DNA of 64,000 nt from Bacteroidales bacterium (lineage in GTDB: Bacteria; Bacteroidota; Bacteroidia; Bacteroidales; P3): contig JAISGN010000002.1 of assembly GCA_031263015.1 (NCBI GenBank), forward strand, positions 1 to 64,000. The letters run 5' to 3'. Positions 16,103 to 24,962 of the stretch are shown piece after piece; position 1 is the first letter of the stretch; the number at the start of each line of letters is the position of its first letter. Both the position numbers and the translations under genes were made by a program. The notes beneath the pieces were generated by a model. It had not been told where the DNA came from. It was given only the letters and a program-made list of their open reading frames with translations, and ran no database searches.

Positions 16103-17896
16103 ATGGCGAAATATAAAATGCACCTCCTTGTGTGCGGAGGTACAGGATGTAGTGCATCTAAAAGCACTGAAATAGTAGATAACTTACATTTATCACTTAA
16201 AGAAAAAGGTTTGGAGAATGATGTTCAGGTGATTTTGACGGGTTGTTTCGGATTTTGCGAAAAGGGACCTATCGTTAAAGTTATGCCTGACAACACTTTT
16301 TACACAGAAGTAAAGCCTGAAGATGCTGCGGAAATAATTGCCGAACATGTTATTAAAGGACGTAAAGTTACACGTTTGCTTTATACCGATCCTGAAAACA
16401 AAGAGCATATTGCAGACGCAAAACATATGGGTTTTTATAAGAAGCAACTTCGTATTGCTTTAAGGAACTGCGGTTTTATTGACCCTGAAAATATTGAAGA
16501 ATATATTTCCAATGACGGATATGCTGCCATAGCAAAGGTTTTGACAGAAATGGCGTCAGAAGAAGTTATAAATGAGATAAAACTTTCAGGGTTGCGTGGT
16601 CGCGGAGGCGGAGGCTTTCCAACAGGTGTAAAATGGGAAATAGCATCTAAGAATCATGCCGACCAAAAGTATGTCGTTTGTAATGCAGACGAAGGAGATC
16701 CGGGAGCATTTATGGACAGAAGTATTTTGGAAGGAGACCCTCACAGCGTTATTGAGGCAATGACAATAAACGGATTTGCTATTGGTGCCACTAAGGGCTT
16801 GATTTATATTCGTGCAGAATATCCTTTGGCTATACATCGTTTGCAGATAGCAATCGGACAGGCAAGAGAATATGGTTTATTGGGCAAAAACATTTTCGGT
16901 AGCGGTTTTGATTTTGATATAGAGTTGCGTTACGGAGCGGGTGCTTTTGTTTGTGGAGAAGAAACAGCGTTGATACATTCTATGGAAGGACAACGCGGTG
17001 AGCCTACTTTCAAACCTCCTTTCCCTGCACAAAGCGGTTATTTGCAAAAGCCAACCAATGTTAATAATGTTGAAACTTATGCCAATATTCCTATCATTAT
17101 ATTAAAGGGAGCAAATTGGTTTAACAAGATTGGTACTGAAAAGTCAAAAGGAACAAAGGTATTTGCTCTTGCAGGACAGATTAACAATGTCGGTTTGATA
17201 GAAGTACCTATGGGTATTACATTACGAGAGGTTATTTACGAAATAGGTGGTGGTATAAAGAACGGACGTGCCTTCAAGGCTGTTCAAACAGGTGGTCCTT
17301 CGGGAGGATGTTTGACCGAAAAGCATTTGGATACTCCTATTGATTATGATAACCTAATTGCAGCAGGCTCTATGATGGGGTCGGGTGGAATGGTCGTCAT
17401 GGATGACACATCATGTATGGTTTCCATAGCAAAATTCTATTTGGAATTCACCGTTGAAGAATCTTGTGGTAAATGTACCCCTTGCCGTGTGGGCAATAAA
17501 CGTTTGCATGAGATATTAGAAAAGATTACTAAGGGCAATGGCACTATGGAAGACCTTGAGGCATTACGCAATTTGGCTGGTGTTATCAAGGATACCGCTC
17601 TTTGTGGCTTAGGTCAGACGTCTCCAAATCCTGTTCTTTCCACATTGGATAATTTCTGGGATGAATATGTTGAGCACGTTAAGGACAAAAAATGCCGTGC
17701 AGGTGTTTGTAAATCTTTAATGAGATACGTTATTGACAAGGATGCATGCGTGGGCTGTACGGCTTGTGCAAGAAATTGTCCTGTCAATGCTATTTCCGGC
17801 GAAAAGAAGATGCCGCACGTTATTAATGACGAATTGTGTATCAAGTGTGGTGCTTGTATTGAGAGATGTAAGTTTAATGCTATTAGTATCAAATAA
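16103..17896 (+). CDS. hndC: bifurcating [FeFe]-hydrogenase NuoF-like flavoprotein subunit
   Basis: The 597-residue protein has three parts. An N-terminal [2Fe-2S] thioredoxin-like domain carries Cys11, Cys16, Cys48 and Cys52. A NuoF-type FMN/NAD(P)H domain follows, with GLRGRGGGGFPTGVKWE and CNADEGDPGAF. Then come an SLBB region and ESCGKCTPCRVG for a [4Fe-4S] cluster. Two C-terminal ferredoxin clusters read CVGCTACARNCPV and CIKCGACIERCKF. It is the flavin site where NAD(P)H and ferredoxin electrons meet. A strong Shine-Dalgarno sequence (AAGGAGGG) precedes the ATG, which is unusual for Bacteroidetes. Confidence 0.93.
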   Translation: MAKYKMHLLVCGGTGCSASKSTEIVDNLHLSLKEKGLENDVQVILTGCFGFCEKGPIVKVMPDNTFYTEVKPEDAAEIIAEHVIKGRKVTRLLYTDPENKEHIADAKHMGFYKKQLRIALRNCGFIDPENIEEYISNDGYAAIAKVLTEMASEEVINEIKLSGLRGRGGGGFPTGVKWEIASKNHADQKYVVCNADEGDPGAFMDRSILEGDPHSVIEAMTINGFAIGATKGLIYIRAEYPLAIHRLQIAIGQAREYGLLGKNIFGSGFDFDIELRYGAGAFVCGEETALIHSMEGQRGEPTFKPPFPAQSGYLQKPTNVNNVETYANIPIIILKGANWFNKIGTEKSKGTKVFALAGQINNVGLIEVPMGITLREVIYEIGGGIKNGRAFKAVQTGGPSGGCLTEKHLDTPIDYDNLIAAGSMMGSGGMVVMDDTSCMVSIAKFYLEFTVEESCGKCTPCRVGNKRLHEILEKITKGNGTMEDLEALRNLAGVIKDTALCGLGQTSPNPVLSTLDNFWDEYVEHVKDKKCRAGVCKSLMRYVIDKDACVGCTACARNCPVNAISGEKKMPHVINDELCIKCGACIERCKFNAISIK

Positions 17897-17908
17897 GGAG
17901 AAAAAATA

Positions 17909-19681
17909 ATGGAATACGTAAATATAATAATAGACGATAAGCCGATTAAAGCCGAAAAAGGACAAACGATATTGAAGGCTGCACGTCAGGCTGGAATAGG
18001 AATCCCAACTCTTTGCTATTATGAATTGAATGGACAGCAGTTGGAAAATCGTCCGGGTGGATGTAGGGTATGTGTTGTTGAGGTTTCCGGTCGTAAGAAT
18101 CTTGCTCCTGCTTGTGCAACAGAGGTAATGGAAGGTATGGAAATCAAAACACACTCGTTACGTGTTGTAAATGCAAGACGAACGGTTGTAGAATTATTGC
18201 TTTCCGACCATCCTGCTTCATGTTTGATTTGTTCAAAGAGTGGAAATTGTGAATTGCAGTCATTAGCTCAAAAATTGGGCATAAGGGATATTCCTTTCAA
18301 AGGCGAGCAATCAATGTATAAAAAAGATTTCTCTCCAGCTATCATTCGCGAGATGAACAAATGTATAATGTGTCGTCGTTGCGAAACGGTATGTAATAAA
18401 TTGCAAACCGTAGGGGCTTTGTCTGCTGTTAATAGAGGCTTTATGGCTGTTGTTGCTCCTGCATTTGAGCAAGATTTGGCACAATCTCCTTGCACTATGT
18501 GCGGGCAATGTGTTCAAGCATGTCCTGTTGGAGCGTTGAGTGAGGTAAATCAAACTCGCCAAGTAATACAAGCAATCAATAATCCTGCGAAAAAAGTCGT
18601 TGTTCAGACTGCTCCTGCTGTTCGTGTAGCACTTGGAGAAGAGTTTGGTATGGAACCCGGCACTATTGTTACGGGGAAAATGGCTGCAGCTTTGAGAAGA
18701 ATAGGTTTCGATTACGTTTTTGATACGGATTTTGCTGCTGACTTAACTATAATGGAAGAAGGAACGGAACTTTTGGGACGTATCAGCAAATTTATGGCAG
18801 GAGATAAATCGGTAAGGCTTCCGATACTTACTTCATGTTGTCCTGGCTGGGTTAATTTCTTTGAAACTAATTATTCTGATATGCTTGATGTGCCTTCAAC
18901 AGCAAAATCACCACAACAGATGTTTGGTGCTATTGCTAAAAACTATTGGGCAGAGAAAATAGGAGTAAAACGTGAGGATATGATTGTCGTTTCAATTATG
19001 CCGTGCGTTGCTAAGAAATTTGAATGTCAAAGAGACGAATTTAAGGAAAACGGAAATCCTGATGTGGATTACTCTCTTACAACTCGTGAATTGGCAGAAC
19101 TCATTAAACAATTTAATATTGATTTCAACACTCTTCCTGATGAAGATTTTGATAATCCTTTGGGAGCATCAACAGGTGCTGCAGTTATCTTTGGAGCAAC
19201 AGGAGGTGTTATAGAAGCAGCAACCCGTACAGCGTATGAAATCTTTACCAAAAAGAAACTTGACAAGGTTGATTTCAATGCACTGAGAGGTTTGGATGGT
19301 GTGCGTTCTGCTACGGTAGATTTTGACGGGACGCCTATTCATATAGGTATTGCTCATGGTCTTGGCAATGCTCGCAAATTGCTTGATATGGTTCGCAACG
19401 GTGAGGCTAACTTCCACGCAATAGAAGTTATGGCTTGTCCTGGCGGATGTGTCGGAGGAGCAGGGCAACCTTTCCATCACGGAGATTTTTCAAAGGTTGA
19501 AAAGCGTTTTGAAGCAATTTATCGTGAGGATGAAGGCAAACCAATCCGCAAATCACACGAAAATCCTTATATAAAGCAACTTTACGAGGAATTTTTGGGC
19601 GAACCATGCGGTGAAAAATCTCATCATTTATTGCATACGCATTATTTTGATAAATCAAAACAAGTAGAAGTTGAAGCTTAA
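17909..19681 (+). CDS. hndD: [FeFe]-hydrogenase catalytic subunit
   Basis: The 590-residue protein has the full cluster set of a group A hydrogenase. In order: a [2Fe-2S] domain (PTLCYYE ... GGCRVCVV), the His-Cys3 [4Fe-4S] site (HPASCLICSKSGNCEL), and two [4Fe-4S] clusters (CIMCRRCETVC and CTMCGQCVQACPV). The H-cluster motifs are TSCCPGWVNF, MPCVAKKFE and MACPGGCVGGAGQP. A C-terminal small-subunit segment ends in EPCGEKSHHLLH. It reduces protons to H2. The maturation genes hydEFG are not in the window. An AAGGAG sequence precedes the ATG, 12 nt after hndC. Confidence 0.95.
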   Translation: MEYVNIIIDDKPIKAEKGQTILKAARQAGIGIPTLCYYELNGQQLENRPGGCRVCVVEVSGRKNLAPACATEVMEGMEIKTHSLRVVNARRTVVELLLSDHPASCLICSKSGNCELQSLAQKLGIRDIPFKGEQSMYKKDFSPAIIREMNKCIMCRRCETVCNKLQTVGALSAVNRGFMAVVAPAFEQDLAQSPCTMCGQCVQACPVGALSEVNQTRQVIQAINNPAKKVVVQTAPAVRVALGEEFGMEPGTIVTGKMAAALRRIGFDYVFDTDFAADLTIMEEGTELLGRISKFMAGDKSVRLPILTSCCPGWVNFFETNYSDMLDVPSTAKSPQQMFGAIAKNYWAEKIGVKREDMIVVSIMPCVAKKFECQRDEFKENGNPDVDYSLTTRELAELIKQFNIDFNTLPDEDFDNPLGASTGAAVIFGATGGVIEAATRTAYEIFTKKKLDKVDFNALRGLDGVRSATVDFDGTPIHIGIAHGLGNARKLLDMVRNGEANFHAIEVMACPGGCVGGAGQPFHHGDFSKVEKRFEAIYREDEGKPIRKSHENPYIKQLYEEFLGEPCGEKSHHLLHTHYFDKSKQVEVEA

Positions 19682-19693
19682 AAATACAAAGTT

Positions 19694-20173
19694 ATGATAA
19701 AAGTAAAATTAGCAGAAGATAAAATAAATAAGATTAAGGAGATATGTACTTCTTTTGGTAACAAAGCAGGGGAGGCAATAAACGTACTTCATAAAGTTCA
19801 AGGCGAATTTGGTTATCTGCCGGCAGAAGTACAGGAAGTCATTGCTAAGGAATTGAATGTTTCGGTCGCAAACATATACGGCATCGTTACTTTCTACTCA
19901 TTCTTTACTATGATACCGAAAGGCGAGCATCCTATCTCAATCTGTATGGGAACGGCTTGCTATGTACGCGGTTCTGAAAAGATTTTGGACGAATTCAAGC
20001 GTCAATTAAAAATTGCAATCGGCGAAACAACACCTGACGGCAAGTTCTCTCTGAATTGTTTGCGGTGCGTAGGAGCATGCGGACTTGCTCCGGTTGTTTT
20101 GATAGGCGATAAAGTCTATGGACGTGTTACAACAGACAAAGTACAGGAGATTATCGGCGAATACAAAGCATAG
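19694..20173 (+). CDS. hndA: bifurcating hydrogenase NuoE-like [2Fe-2S] subunit
   Basis: The 159-residue protein is a NuoE-like subunit: helical N-terminus (NVLHKVQGEFGYLPAEVQ), FYSFFTMIPKGEH, then the [2Fe-2S] ligands CMGTAC and CLRCVGAC in a thioredoxin-like fold. It ends the operon, 12 nt after hndD, and is followed by a good terminator. It partners HndC in the NAD(P)H-oxidising module. Confidence 0.93.
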   Translation: MIKVKLAEDKINKIKEICTSFGNKAGEAINVLHKVQGEFGYLPAEVQEVIAKELNVSVANIYGIVTFYSFFTMIPKGEHPISICMGTACYVRGSEKILDEFKRQLKIAIGETTPDGKFSLNCLRCVGACGLAPVVLIGDKVYGRVTTDKVQEIIGEYKA

Positions 20174-20204
20174 TCGGTAATCACAAGTATTTAACTACTC
20201 AAAT

Positions 20205-20246
20205 AAAGCAGTCTTTCAGTTTTACGAAAGGCTGCTTTATTTTTTT
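20205..20246 (+). terminator. Rho-independent terminator of the hydrogenase operon
   Basis: AAAGCAGTCTTTC pairs with GAAAGGCTGCTTT across a 7-nt loop (one G/T pair) and is followed by a T run. Confidence 0.85.
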
Positions 20247-20617
20247 GTTACGTTAGTTTGGTAAATTCTTTCAGCCATTCATTTCAATGTAATCTAATAG
20301 GCGGAAAACGAGGATTATTTCCTAATTAGAAAAAGTACTATACTATTAAACCTGTTAAGTTTCTTAAATATAACAGTTTTTTTGTTTTAGAATATAAAAA
20401 GCGAATTTAAACGTCCATCTTTAAATGGGATATTGCGATTAAGTTGCTGTCGGTATTGTCGCGTGTGGTTTCAAATAACATGGCTATCTGTTACTGTGAA
20501 AGCCATACTGTATCGCCTCAAAACGCACATCAATTTTTATAATTGCAATTTGGGGCTGTGTAAAGGAGGAAGTGTGAAGATGATAAAGTATTGGGAGTTT
20601 ATATTTTCTTTGTTATA
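20247..20617. other. 370-bp intergenic stretch without a supported gene
   Basis: Only short frames occur here, without a promoter or a plausible protein. I see no repeat of the window's families. The stretch lies between two convergent operons. Confidence 0.5.
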
Positions 20618-21370
20618 TTAAAAAGGAATAACATTTGCACTTATTATTATTTTTTTTAATTCATCTATCAATAGATTATCGGATAATTCATTATATTTTG
20701 GATATTTAGATTTAACATCAAGTATTCTTTTAAATCCATTCTGAAATCCATCTATTTTACTAATTAGATATTTAAGTGTATTATCCGTAAATTGCGCATT
20801 AAATTTATTTTTAATATATATTGCTCTAATAATGTTTGCATCTGTTGTTGGATTTTGATTTTTGTATAGTGCAACTTTTTGTAAGATATTCAACTCCTTT
20901 GTATTGATAAATTCATTGTAGTATCTGATATTGTAAGAAAAGTTGTGTAGATTAATGACAAGAGCGTCGTAGTTGAAAAAACACCCTTTCGCAATACTAT
21001 TTAATTTATCATTCTCATTTAATTTTACTATTTTATTTTTAAAAGCCCAGTTATTTTCTAAACTCCATATATCAACAGTAATTGATTTTAATTTTATCTT
21101 AATTCCGCCATGTCTATTTGTTGTAAAATCACAATTTAACCTTTTTACTATGTCTAATAAGTGTACGTTTGTATCTTTAATATCTACAATTATATCTATA
21201 TCTCTACTTTCCTTTTTAATTAAAAAATCTCTTAAAAATCCACCAACCACATACGCAGTTCCAAGAACAAAAATCTCTCTCCAAATTAAATCCATTAATA
21301 TAGGTTCATGCTCCAACAAATTTCTAAAATGAATCTCAAAGTCTTTTTTTATATTGTCAGTTTTACACAT
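20618..21370 (-). CDS. nucleotidyltransferase with poly(A) polymerase/CCA-enzyme-type head domain
   Basis: The 250-residue protein carries the class II polymerase-beta head: AYVVGGFLRDFL (GG-x-x-RD) followed by SRDIDIIVD (the Asp-x-Asp metal ligands), with a later VDIWS strand. A helical region follows (TDANIIRAIYIKNKF resembles the RNA-binding neck). At 250 residues it is far shorter than a true CCA-adding enzyme (usually 400 or more), so a tRNA end-repair role is doubtful. It starts 4 nt after the dGTPase gene, suggesting the two act together. Both are strikingly AT-rich. Confidence 0.7.
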   Translation of the reverse strand: MCKTDNIKKDFEIHFRNLLEHEPILMDLIWREIFVLGTAYVVGGFLRDFLIKKESRDIDIIVDIKDTNVHLLDIVKRLNCDFTTNRHGGIKIKLKSITVDIWSLENNWAFKNKIVKLNENDKLNSIAKGCFFNYDALVINLHNFSYNIRYYNEFINTKELNILQKVALYKNQNPTTDANIIRAIYIKNKFNAQFTDNTLKYLISKIDGFQNGFKRILDVKSKYPKYNELSDNLLIDELKKIIISANVIPF

Positions 21371-21374
21371 AAAA

Positions 21375-22754
21375 TTATAGCAACTTTATTCCTGTTAATT
21401 CTTGATATAAATGGATTGCATAACTATCAGTCATTCCACTAATAAAATCAACTATTAATTGAAGTTTCTTGTATTCTTTATTGGGGTATTTCTCTATATC
21501 TTCATACACTTTTCTATGACTTGCTGCTATGATATTATACAATCTTGATTCATAATTATTTCCTTCTCTTTTAAAGTTATCACTTCCTGACGCTTTTACA
21601 AAAATCTTTAAAAGTCCATAAATAGCTTCCCAGCCTGCAATTTCTTTTTTTAGTATTGATTTTTCATTGAAAACCAATGATTGTAATTTTTTATAAGATT
21701 TTCGAATATCTTTAGCTTCTGAAATATCTATCAGTTCATTTTGCAAATCTCCAGTCATTATTTCATCATAATTTGCTTTAAATGTATTTATAATCTCTTC
21801 TATCATTATTCTTTGTGTTTCTATTCTGAATTTTTGAATAATAATAGATTGACATATTTGTTTGTCTTTGGAATATTGCTCTTTTAATTCATCTATCTTT
21901 TTAAGAATATCATTTTTGTTTTTGTCTAAATTATGTTCAAATATTTCTCTAATATCATCTATTGTTACGATTCCTAATTTAACACCATCTTCAATATCTG
22001 CAGCACTGAATGCAATGTCATCTGCCGCTTCCATTAAATAAACAACTGGACTTCTTTTGTTGTTTAGTTTTAGATGATCATTAATTTGTTTGTAAATATC
22101 AGTTTCCGTAACAAAATAACCAAATTTCTTCTTAGCTATTTCTGTTGTTGGCTTTTTGTTTCCATCTACTGAATTTGAAGGGTATTTCACAATAGAAGCT
22201 AAACTAGAATAAGTCAAATTATAACCAAATTCATCTCCAAAGTAATACAGTTTTGCCAATATTCTTAATGCTTGAACATTACCATCAAAATATATAAAGT
22301 CATTTTTCTCTAAATCCGTTAAATAATTTATTTCATTCTTTTCAAAATAATCTTTAAAAAATTTTTTGATTGCTTCTTCTCCAAAATGTCCAAATGGAGG
22401 ATTTCCTAAATCGTGTACAAGCCCTGAAACTCTAAGTAAAGAACTAAGAAAACCTTTGTGTTTTTTATCTTCAATATCTTTTTTATCTTCTAACAAGAAT
22501 TTTTCAATACTTTGCCCAATAGAACTTCCAATATAAGAAACTTCCAATGAATGTGTTAAACGAGTTCTTATATAATCACTTTGTTCTAGAGGGAAAACTT
22601 GTGTTTTATCTTGTAGCCGTCTAATTGGAGCACTTGATATAAGTCTCCCATAATCATTTTCAAAAGGATTTCGCCCATCAGATTCTATTGTTGGAGATTT
22701 TGTTCTAAATCTCTTATCGCTAAAGAGTAATTCCCATCGTTGTTTATTATTCAT
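21375..22754 (-). CDS. dgt: deoxyguanosinetriphosphate triphosphohydrolase (dGTPase-like HD protein)
   Basis: The protein has the HD-domain dNTPase signature. RTRLTHSLEVSYIGSSIGQ supplies the first His, LVHDLGNPPFGHFGEEAI the HD pair and extended motif, and MEAADDIAFSAADIEDGVK the distal Asp. Members hydrolyse dGTP or other dNTPs to the nucleoside and triphosphate. The frame opens at 22814, but I set the start at ATG 22754 (MNNKQRWELLFSDKRFRTK, 459 residues). A TATCTTTG box lies inside the longer frame and the family begins this way. dGTPases can act in anti-phage dNTP depletion. Confidence 0.88.
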   Translation of the reverse strand: MNNKQRWELLFSDKRFRTKSPTIESDGRNPFENDYGRLISSAPIRRLQDKTQVFPLEQSDYIRTRLTHSLEVSYIGSSIGQSIEKFLLEDKKDIEDKKHKGFLSSLLRVSGLVHDLGNPPFGHFGEEAIKKFFKDYFEKNEINYLTDLEKNDFIYFDGNVQALRILAKLYYFGDEFGYNLTYSSLASIVKYPSNSVDGNKKPTTEIAKKKFGYFVTETDIYKQINDHLKLNNKRSPVVYLMEAADDIAFSAADIEDGVKLGIVTIDDIREIFEHNLDKNKNDILKKIDELKEQYSKDKQICQSIIIQKFRIETQRIMIEEIINTFKANYDEIMTGDLQNELIDISEAKDIRKSYKKLQSLVFNEKSILKKEIAGWEAIYGLLKIFVKASGSDNFKREGNNYESRLYNIIAASHRKVYEDIEKYPNKEYKKLQLIVDFISGMTDSYAIHLYQELTGIKLL

Positions 22755-22776
22755 GATTTTATTTTTAATTTCCGCG

Positions 22777-22784
22777 CAAAGATA
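22777..22784 (-). promoter_or_regulatory. -7 box before dgt
   Basis: TATCTTTG on the minus strand lies 22 nt before ATG 22754. The -33 element is poor. Its position inside the longer reading frame argues for the shorter dgt start. Confidence 0.55.
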
Positions 22785-22863
22785 TAAAAAACATTTTAAA
22801 ACCTTTATTTCCATATCATTTCTTCATATTTGACTTTTGTGCGTTGGTCATTGTGGTTTGTTT

Positions 22864-22904
22864 GTAGCACGTCATTGCGGGTCAAGCCCGCAATGACGTG
22901 CTAC
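22864..22904. repeat. perfect 18-bp-arm palindrome (GTCATTGCGGG family)
   Basis: The arm GTAGCACGTCATTGCGGG and its exact reverse complement flank a TCAAG loop. Three shorter relatives (8-bp arms, same loop) lie at 36387-36643. It has no T run and is probably a dispersed palindromic element rather than a terminator. Confidence 0.8.
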
Positions 22905-22969
22905 CAAATGCTGAATTGTATTAGACTACCGATTAAAAGTATCTTTTTTATTTATTTTTTAGCAATTAT

Positions 22970-23000
22970 TTTGGCGATTTAGATAATTTAATTATCTTTG
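22970..23000 (+). promoter_or_regulatory. Bacteroides-type promoter of duplicated locus A
   Basis: TTTG (22970-22973), 19 nt, TATCTTTG (22993-23000). The same arrangement precedes copy B. Confidence 0.75.
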
Positions 23001-23048
23001 CAGCCTCTTAATAAGAGAAAACAAGACATTATAATAAATAACTATTTA

Positions 23049-23126
23049 ATGCGTAAGGAAACAGATACAATAATAGCAAGATACCATATCATCACTGCGG
23101 ACATTTTGTCAGTGGGGGGGGGGTAA
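23049..23126 (+). pseudogene. small poly-G reading frame, off state or broken (copy A)
   Basis: The ATG at 23049 opens a frame homologous to the copy B protein (MRKETDTIIARYHIITADIL versus MYKETDFTIARYNIIAADIL). Here the G tract has ten Gs and is followed at once by TAA (23124-23126), so only 25 residues result. With nine Gs it would still stop soon after. With eight or eleven Gs it would run through the 21-bp repeats to 23347. It is either a pseudogene or a frame switched off by tract length. Confidence 0.55.
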
Positions 23127-23219
23127 AAGCCTTACTTTCAATACATTATAACTCTATGGATATGGAGTTAAGGCTTGCAAATATCTGTTTTTACACTACC
23201 GAAAAGAACATTTTTCACC

Positions 23220-23345
23220 TAAAAAGAACTTTTCTTCCTATGCGGGGAACTTTTCTGCATGGGAAGGAAACTTTTTTTCATGTGCAGGGAACTTTCCCGC
23301 ACACGTTGAGAACTTTTCTGCACACGTTGAGAACTTCTCTTCCGT
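23220..23345. repeat. 21-bp tandem repeats, copy A (few, degenerate units)
   Basis: Units beginning GAACTTT with a 21-bp step in the last part (GAACTTTCCCGCACACGTTG). The upstream units are irregular. Copy B has about twice as many, so unit number varies between the two loci. Confidence 0.8.
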
Positions 23346-23404
23346 AGAAAAAAAGTTTTATAAAACGAATTTCAATCATAAATCACATAAACAATTATAA
23401 ATAT

Positions 23405-24091
23405 ATGGAAACGACAAGAAACAATTTCAGCGGTTCGGATGCGAATTACAACAATTTTCAGTCAAAGTTGTTGGCGTATCTGTTTGATGCAAAGCAATTA
23501 GCATTTACTCCGACTGCGGACGAAAAGACCGAAGGGGCAAGGTTGCAAAAGGTGTGGATTGAGGGTTATGCGTTGGTGGTAAATCCTTCCACGAAAACGA
23601 CGGTAAGCGTTAAGAATAAGGACGATGCGAGGAAAGAATACACGAAATTCCTTCGCAACATGGTTAATAAATACATCTTCGGCAACGACAACATAACTGA
23701 CAGTACCAGAGTTGATTTGGGCTTGACGGTGAAGGATACGACACCGACGCCTGTGGAGCCGCCGAAGGATATTCCGTTTTTTGCGATAGATTTTTCAAAG
23801 AAGGGCGTTCATCAGGGTTCGCTTTGGACGAATACTTTTGTGGGTGAGAAGAAAAGGAAGCAAAAACGTCCAAAAGGTGTTGCGTTGGCTGTCATTCGTT
23901 GGGATGTAGCGGACAAACCACCTGTCAATTATGAGGATTTGAAGCATCTTTTGCTGACGAGCGATTCGCACTTCACGCTTCAATTCACGCAGGATATGAA
24001 AGGAAAGACAGTCTATTATGCTGCCTGCTGGAGCAATTCAAAAGGCGAAATGGGTGCCTGGACGGAAATTATTAACGCGATTATAAATTAA
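23405..24091 (+). CDS. conserved Bacteroidetes-type hypothetical protein, 228 aa (paralogue A)
   Basis: The N-terminal half is helical (NNFSGSDANYNNFQSKLLAY, then NDDARKEYTKFLRNMVNKYI-like) and ends in a DSTRVDLGLTVKDTTPTPVE linker. The C-terminal half looks like a beta domain with VALAVIRWDVADKPP and GKTVYYAACWSNSKGEMGAW. I recall this plan (helices, 'DRxxLGL', Pro linker, 'GKTVYFCLRWxNxxGExGPW') from a widespread family of unnamed Bacteroidetes proteins; the function is unknown. No signal peptide is seen. It is a near-identical paralogue of 37305-37991 and lies in a duplicated locus after 21-bp repeats. Confidence 0.8.
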   Translation: METTRNNFSGSDANYNNFQSKLLAYLFDAKQLAFTPTADEKTEGARLQKVWIEGYALVVNPSTKTTVSVKNKDDARKEYTKFLRNMVNKYIFGNDNITDSTRVDLGLTVKDTTPTPVEPPKDIPFFAIDFSKKGVHQGSLWTNTFVGEKKRKQKRPKGVALAVIRWDVADKPPVNYEDLKHLLLTSDSHFTLQFTQDMKGKTVYYAACWSNSKGEMGAWTEIINAIIN

Positions 24092-24223
24092 GTTATCTTT
24101 GGGAAAAGGTAAAGATGCTGAAATTTGAACACATTACCATAGCTACGACAAACATTTTAACATAATCAGTGATATTCCGTTTCCCAAAGTACAAGTGGGG
24201 ATGTAATGACTTTCAAAAATGTT

Positions 24224-24252
24224 TTGCAGTAATTCAAAAAGTTTTACCTTTG
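24224..24252 (+). promoter_or_regulatory. candidate promoter of the Nudix operon
   Basis: TTTG (24224-24227) and TACCTTTG (24245-24252) are separated by 17 nt, slightly short. They precede ATG 24306 by about 53 nt. It is the only promoter seen for the five overlapping genes. Confidence 0.6.
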
Positions 24253-24305
24253 TGCCGATATTTTCAATAGAAAATTAATTTTTAACATACTAAAAATAAC
24301 AATTT

Positions 24306-24962
24306 ATGGCAGAGTATTTAGACATTTACAATTCAAAAGGACAACATCTTGGTGTTGAGGAACGTAAGGTAGTGCACCAAAAAGGACTTTGGCACAAGAC
24401 TTTTCATTGTTGGATTATTTTCAAAAATGAAAAAGGAGAAGTTTGCGTATTAATGCAAAAGCGTGCAGCAACAAAAGACAGTGCGCCTAACAAACTTGAC
24501 GCTTGTGTTGCAGGTCATTATTCCGCAGGCGAAGATATTATGGGCGGAATACGAGAATTTAAAGAAGAAACAGGTATTGATGTTGAAATCAAAGATTTAA
24601 TTCCTTTGGGAATTAGAGTTACTGTTTCTGATTACAAAGAAAACAGCATTAACAAAGAGTTTCAAGAAGTGTTTTTCATCAATAAAACAATTCCTCTTTC
24701 AAAATTTGAACTTCCACCGGATGAAGTTGCAGGAATGGTTGAATTGCCTGTAAAAAAATGTATGCAATTATTTGGCAATGAAATAGACCATTTTTATGCA
24801 ACAGGAATTTTCAACGATGATGTTAATTCAAATTACGAGCCAATCATTAAAGAAATAAAAATCGTCAAAGACGATTTTATGTCTTTTGTAGATAACTTTC
24901 ATTTTAAAGTTATGATTTTGGCAGAAAGAACTTTAGCAAACGAAAAGTATCTATTTATATAA
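24306..24962 (+). CDS. Nudix hydrolase (isopentenyl-diphosphate-isomerase-like subfamily)
   Basis: The 218-residue protein opens like the IPP-isomerase-like Nudix group (EYLDIYNSKGQHLGVEERKV, HKTFHCWIIF). Its Nudix box is GHYSAGEDIMGGIREFKEET followed by GI, with the metal-binding REFKEE glutamates intact. Between the first Glu and the RE pair there are six residues rather than the usual seven, so the loop is one residue short. It presumably hydrolyses a nucleoside or other diphosphate; the substrate is unknown. Its TAA overlaps the next ATG (TAATG), so it heads a translationally coupled operon. Confidence 0.85.
   Translation: MAEYLDIYNSKGQHLGVEERKVVHQKGLWHKTFHCWIIFKNEKGEVCVLMQKRAATKDSAPNKLDACVAGHYSAGEDIMGGIREFKEETGIDVEIKDLIPLGIRVTVSDYKENSINKEFQEVFFINKTIPLSKFELPPDEVAGMVELPVKKCMQLFGNEIDHFYATGIFNDDVNSNYEPIIKEIKIVKDDFMSFVDNFHFKVMILAERTLANEKYLFI

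Larger units (their letters stand above)
22825..24102 (+). repeat. duplicated 1.3-kb locus, copy A
   Basis: From a CATATTTGACTTTTGTG block to the end of the 228-aa gene, this locus parallels 36527-38000. Both copies have the ATTGCGGG palindrome, a shared promoter block of about 110 bp, a small frame with a G tract, 21-bp repeats, and near-identical distal genes. No transposase or target-site duplication was seen. Confidence 0.8.

Noticed and set aside
20433-20621. 62-codon plus-strand frame
   Set aside because: It has odd composition, no promoter, no homologue-like motif and lies between convergent operons.
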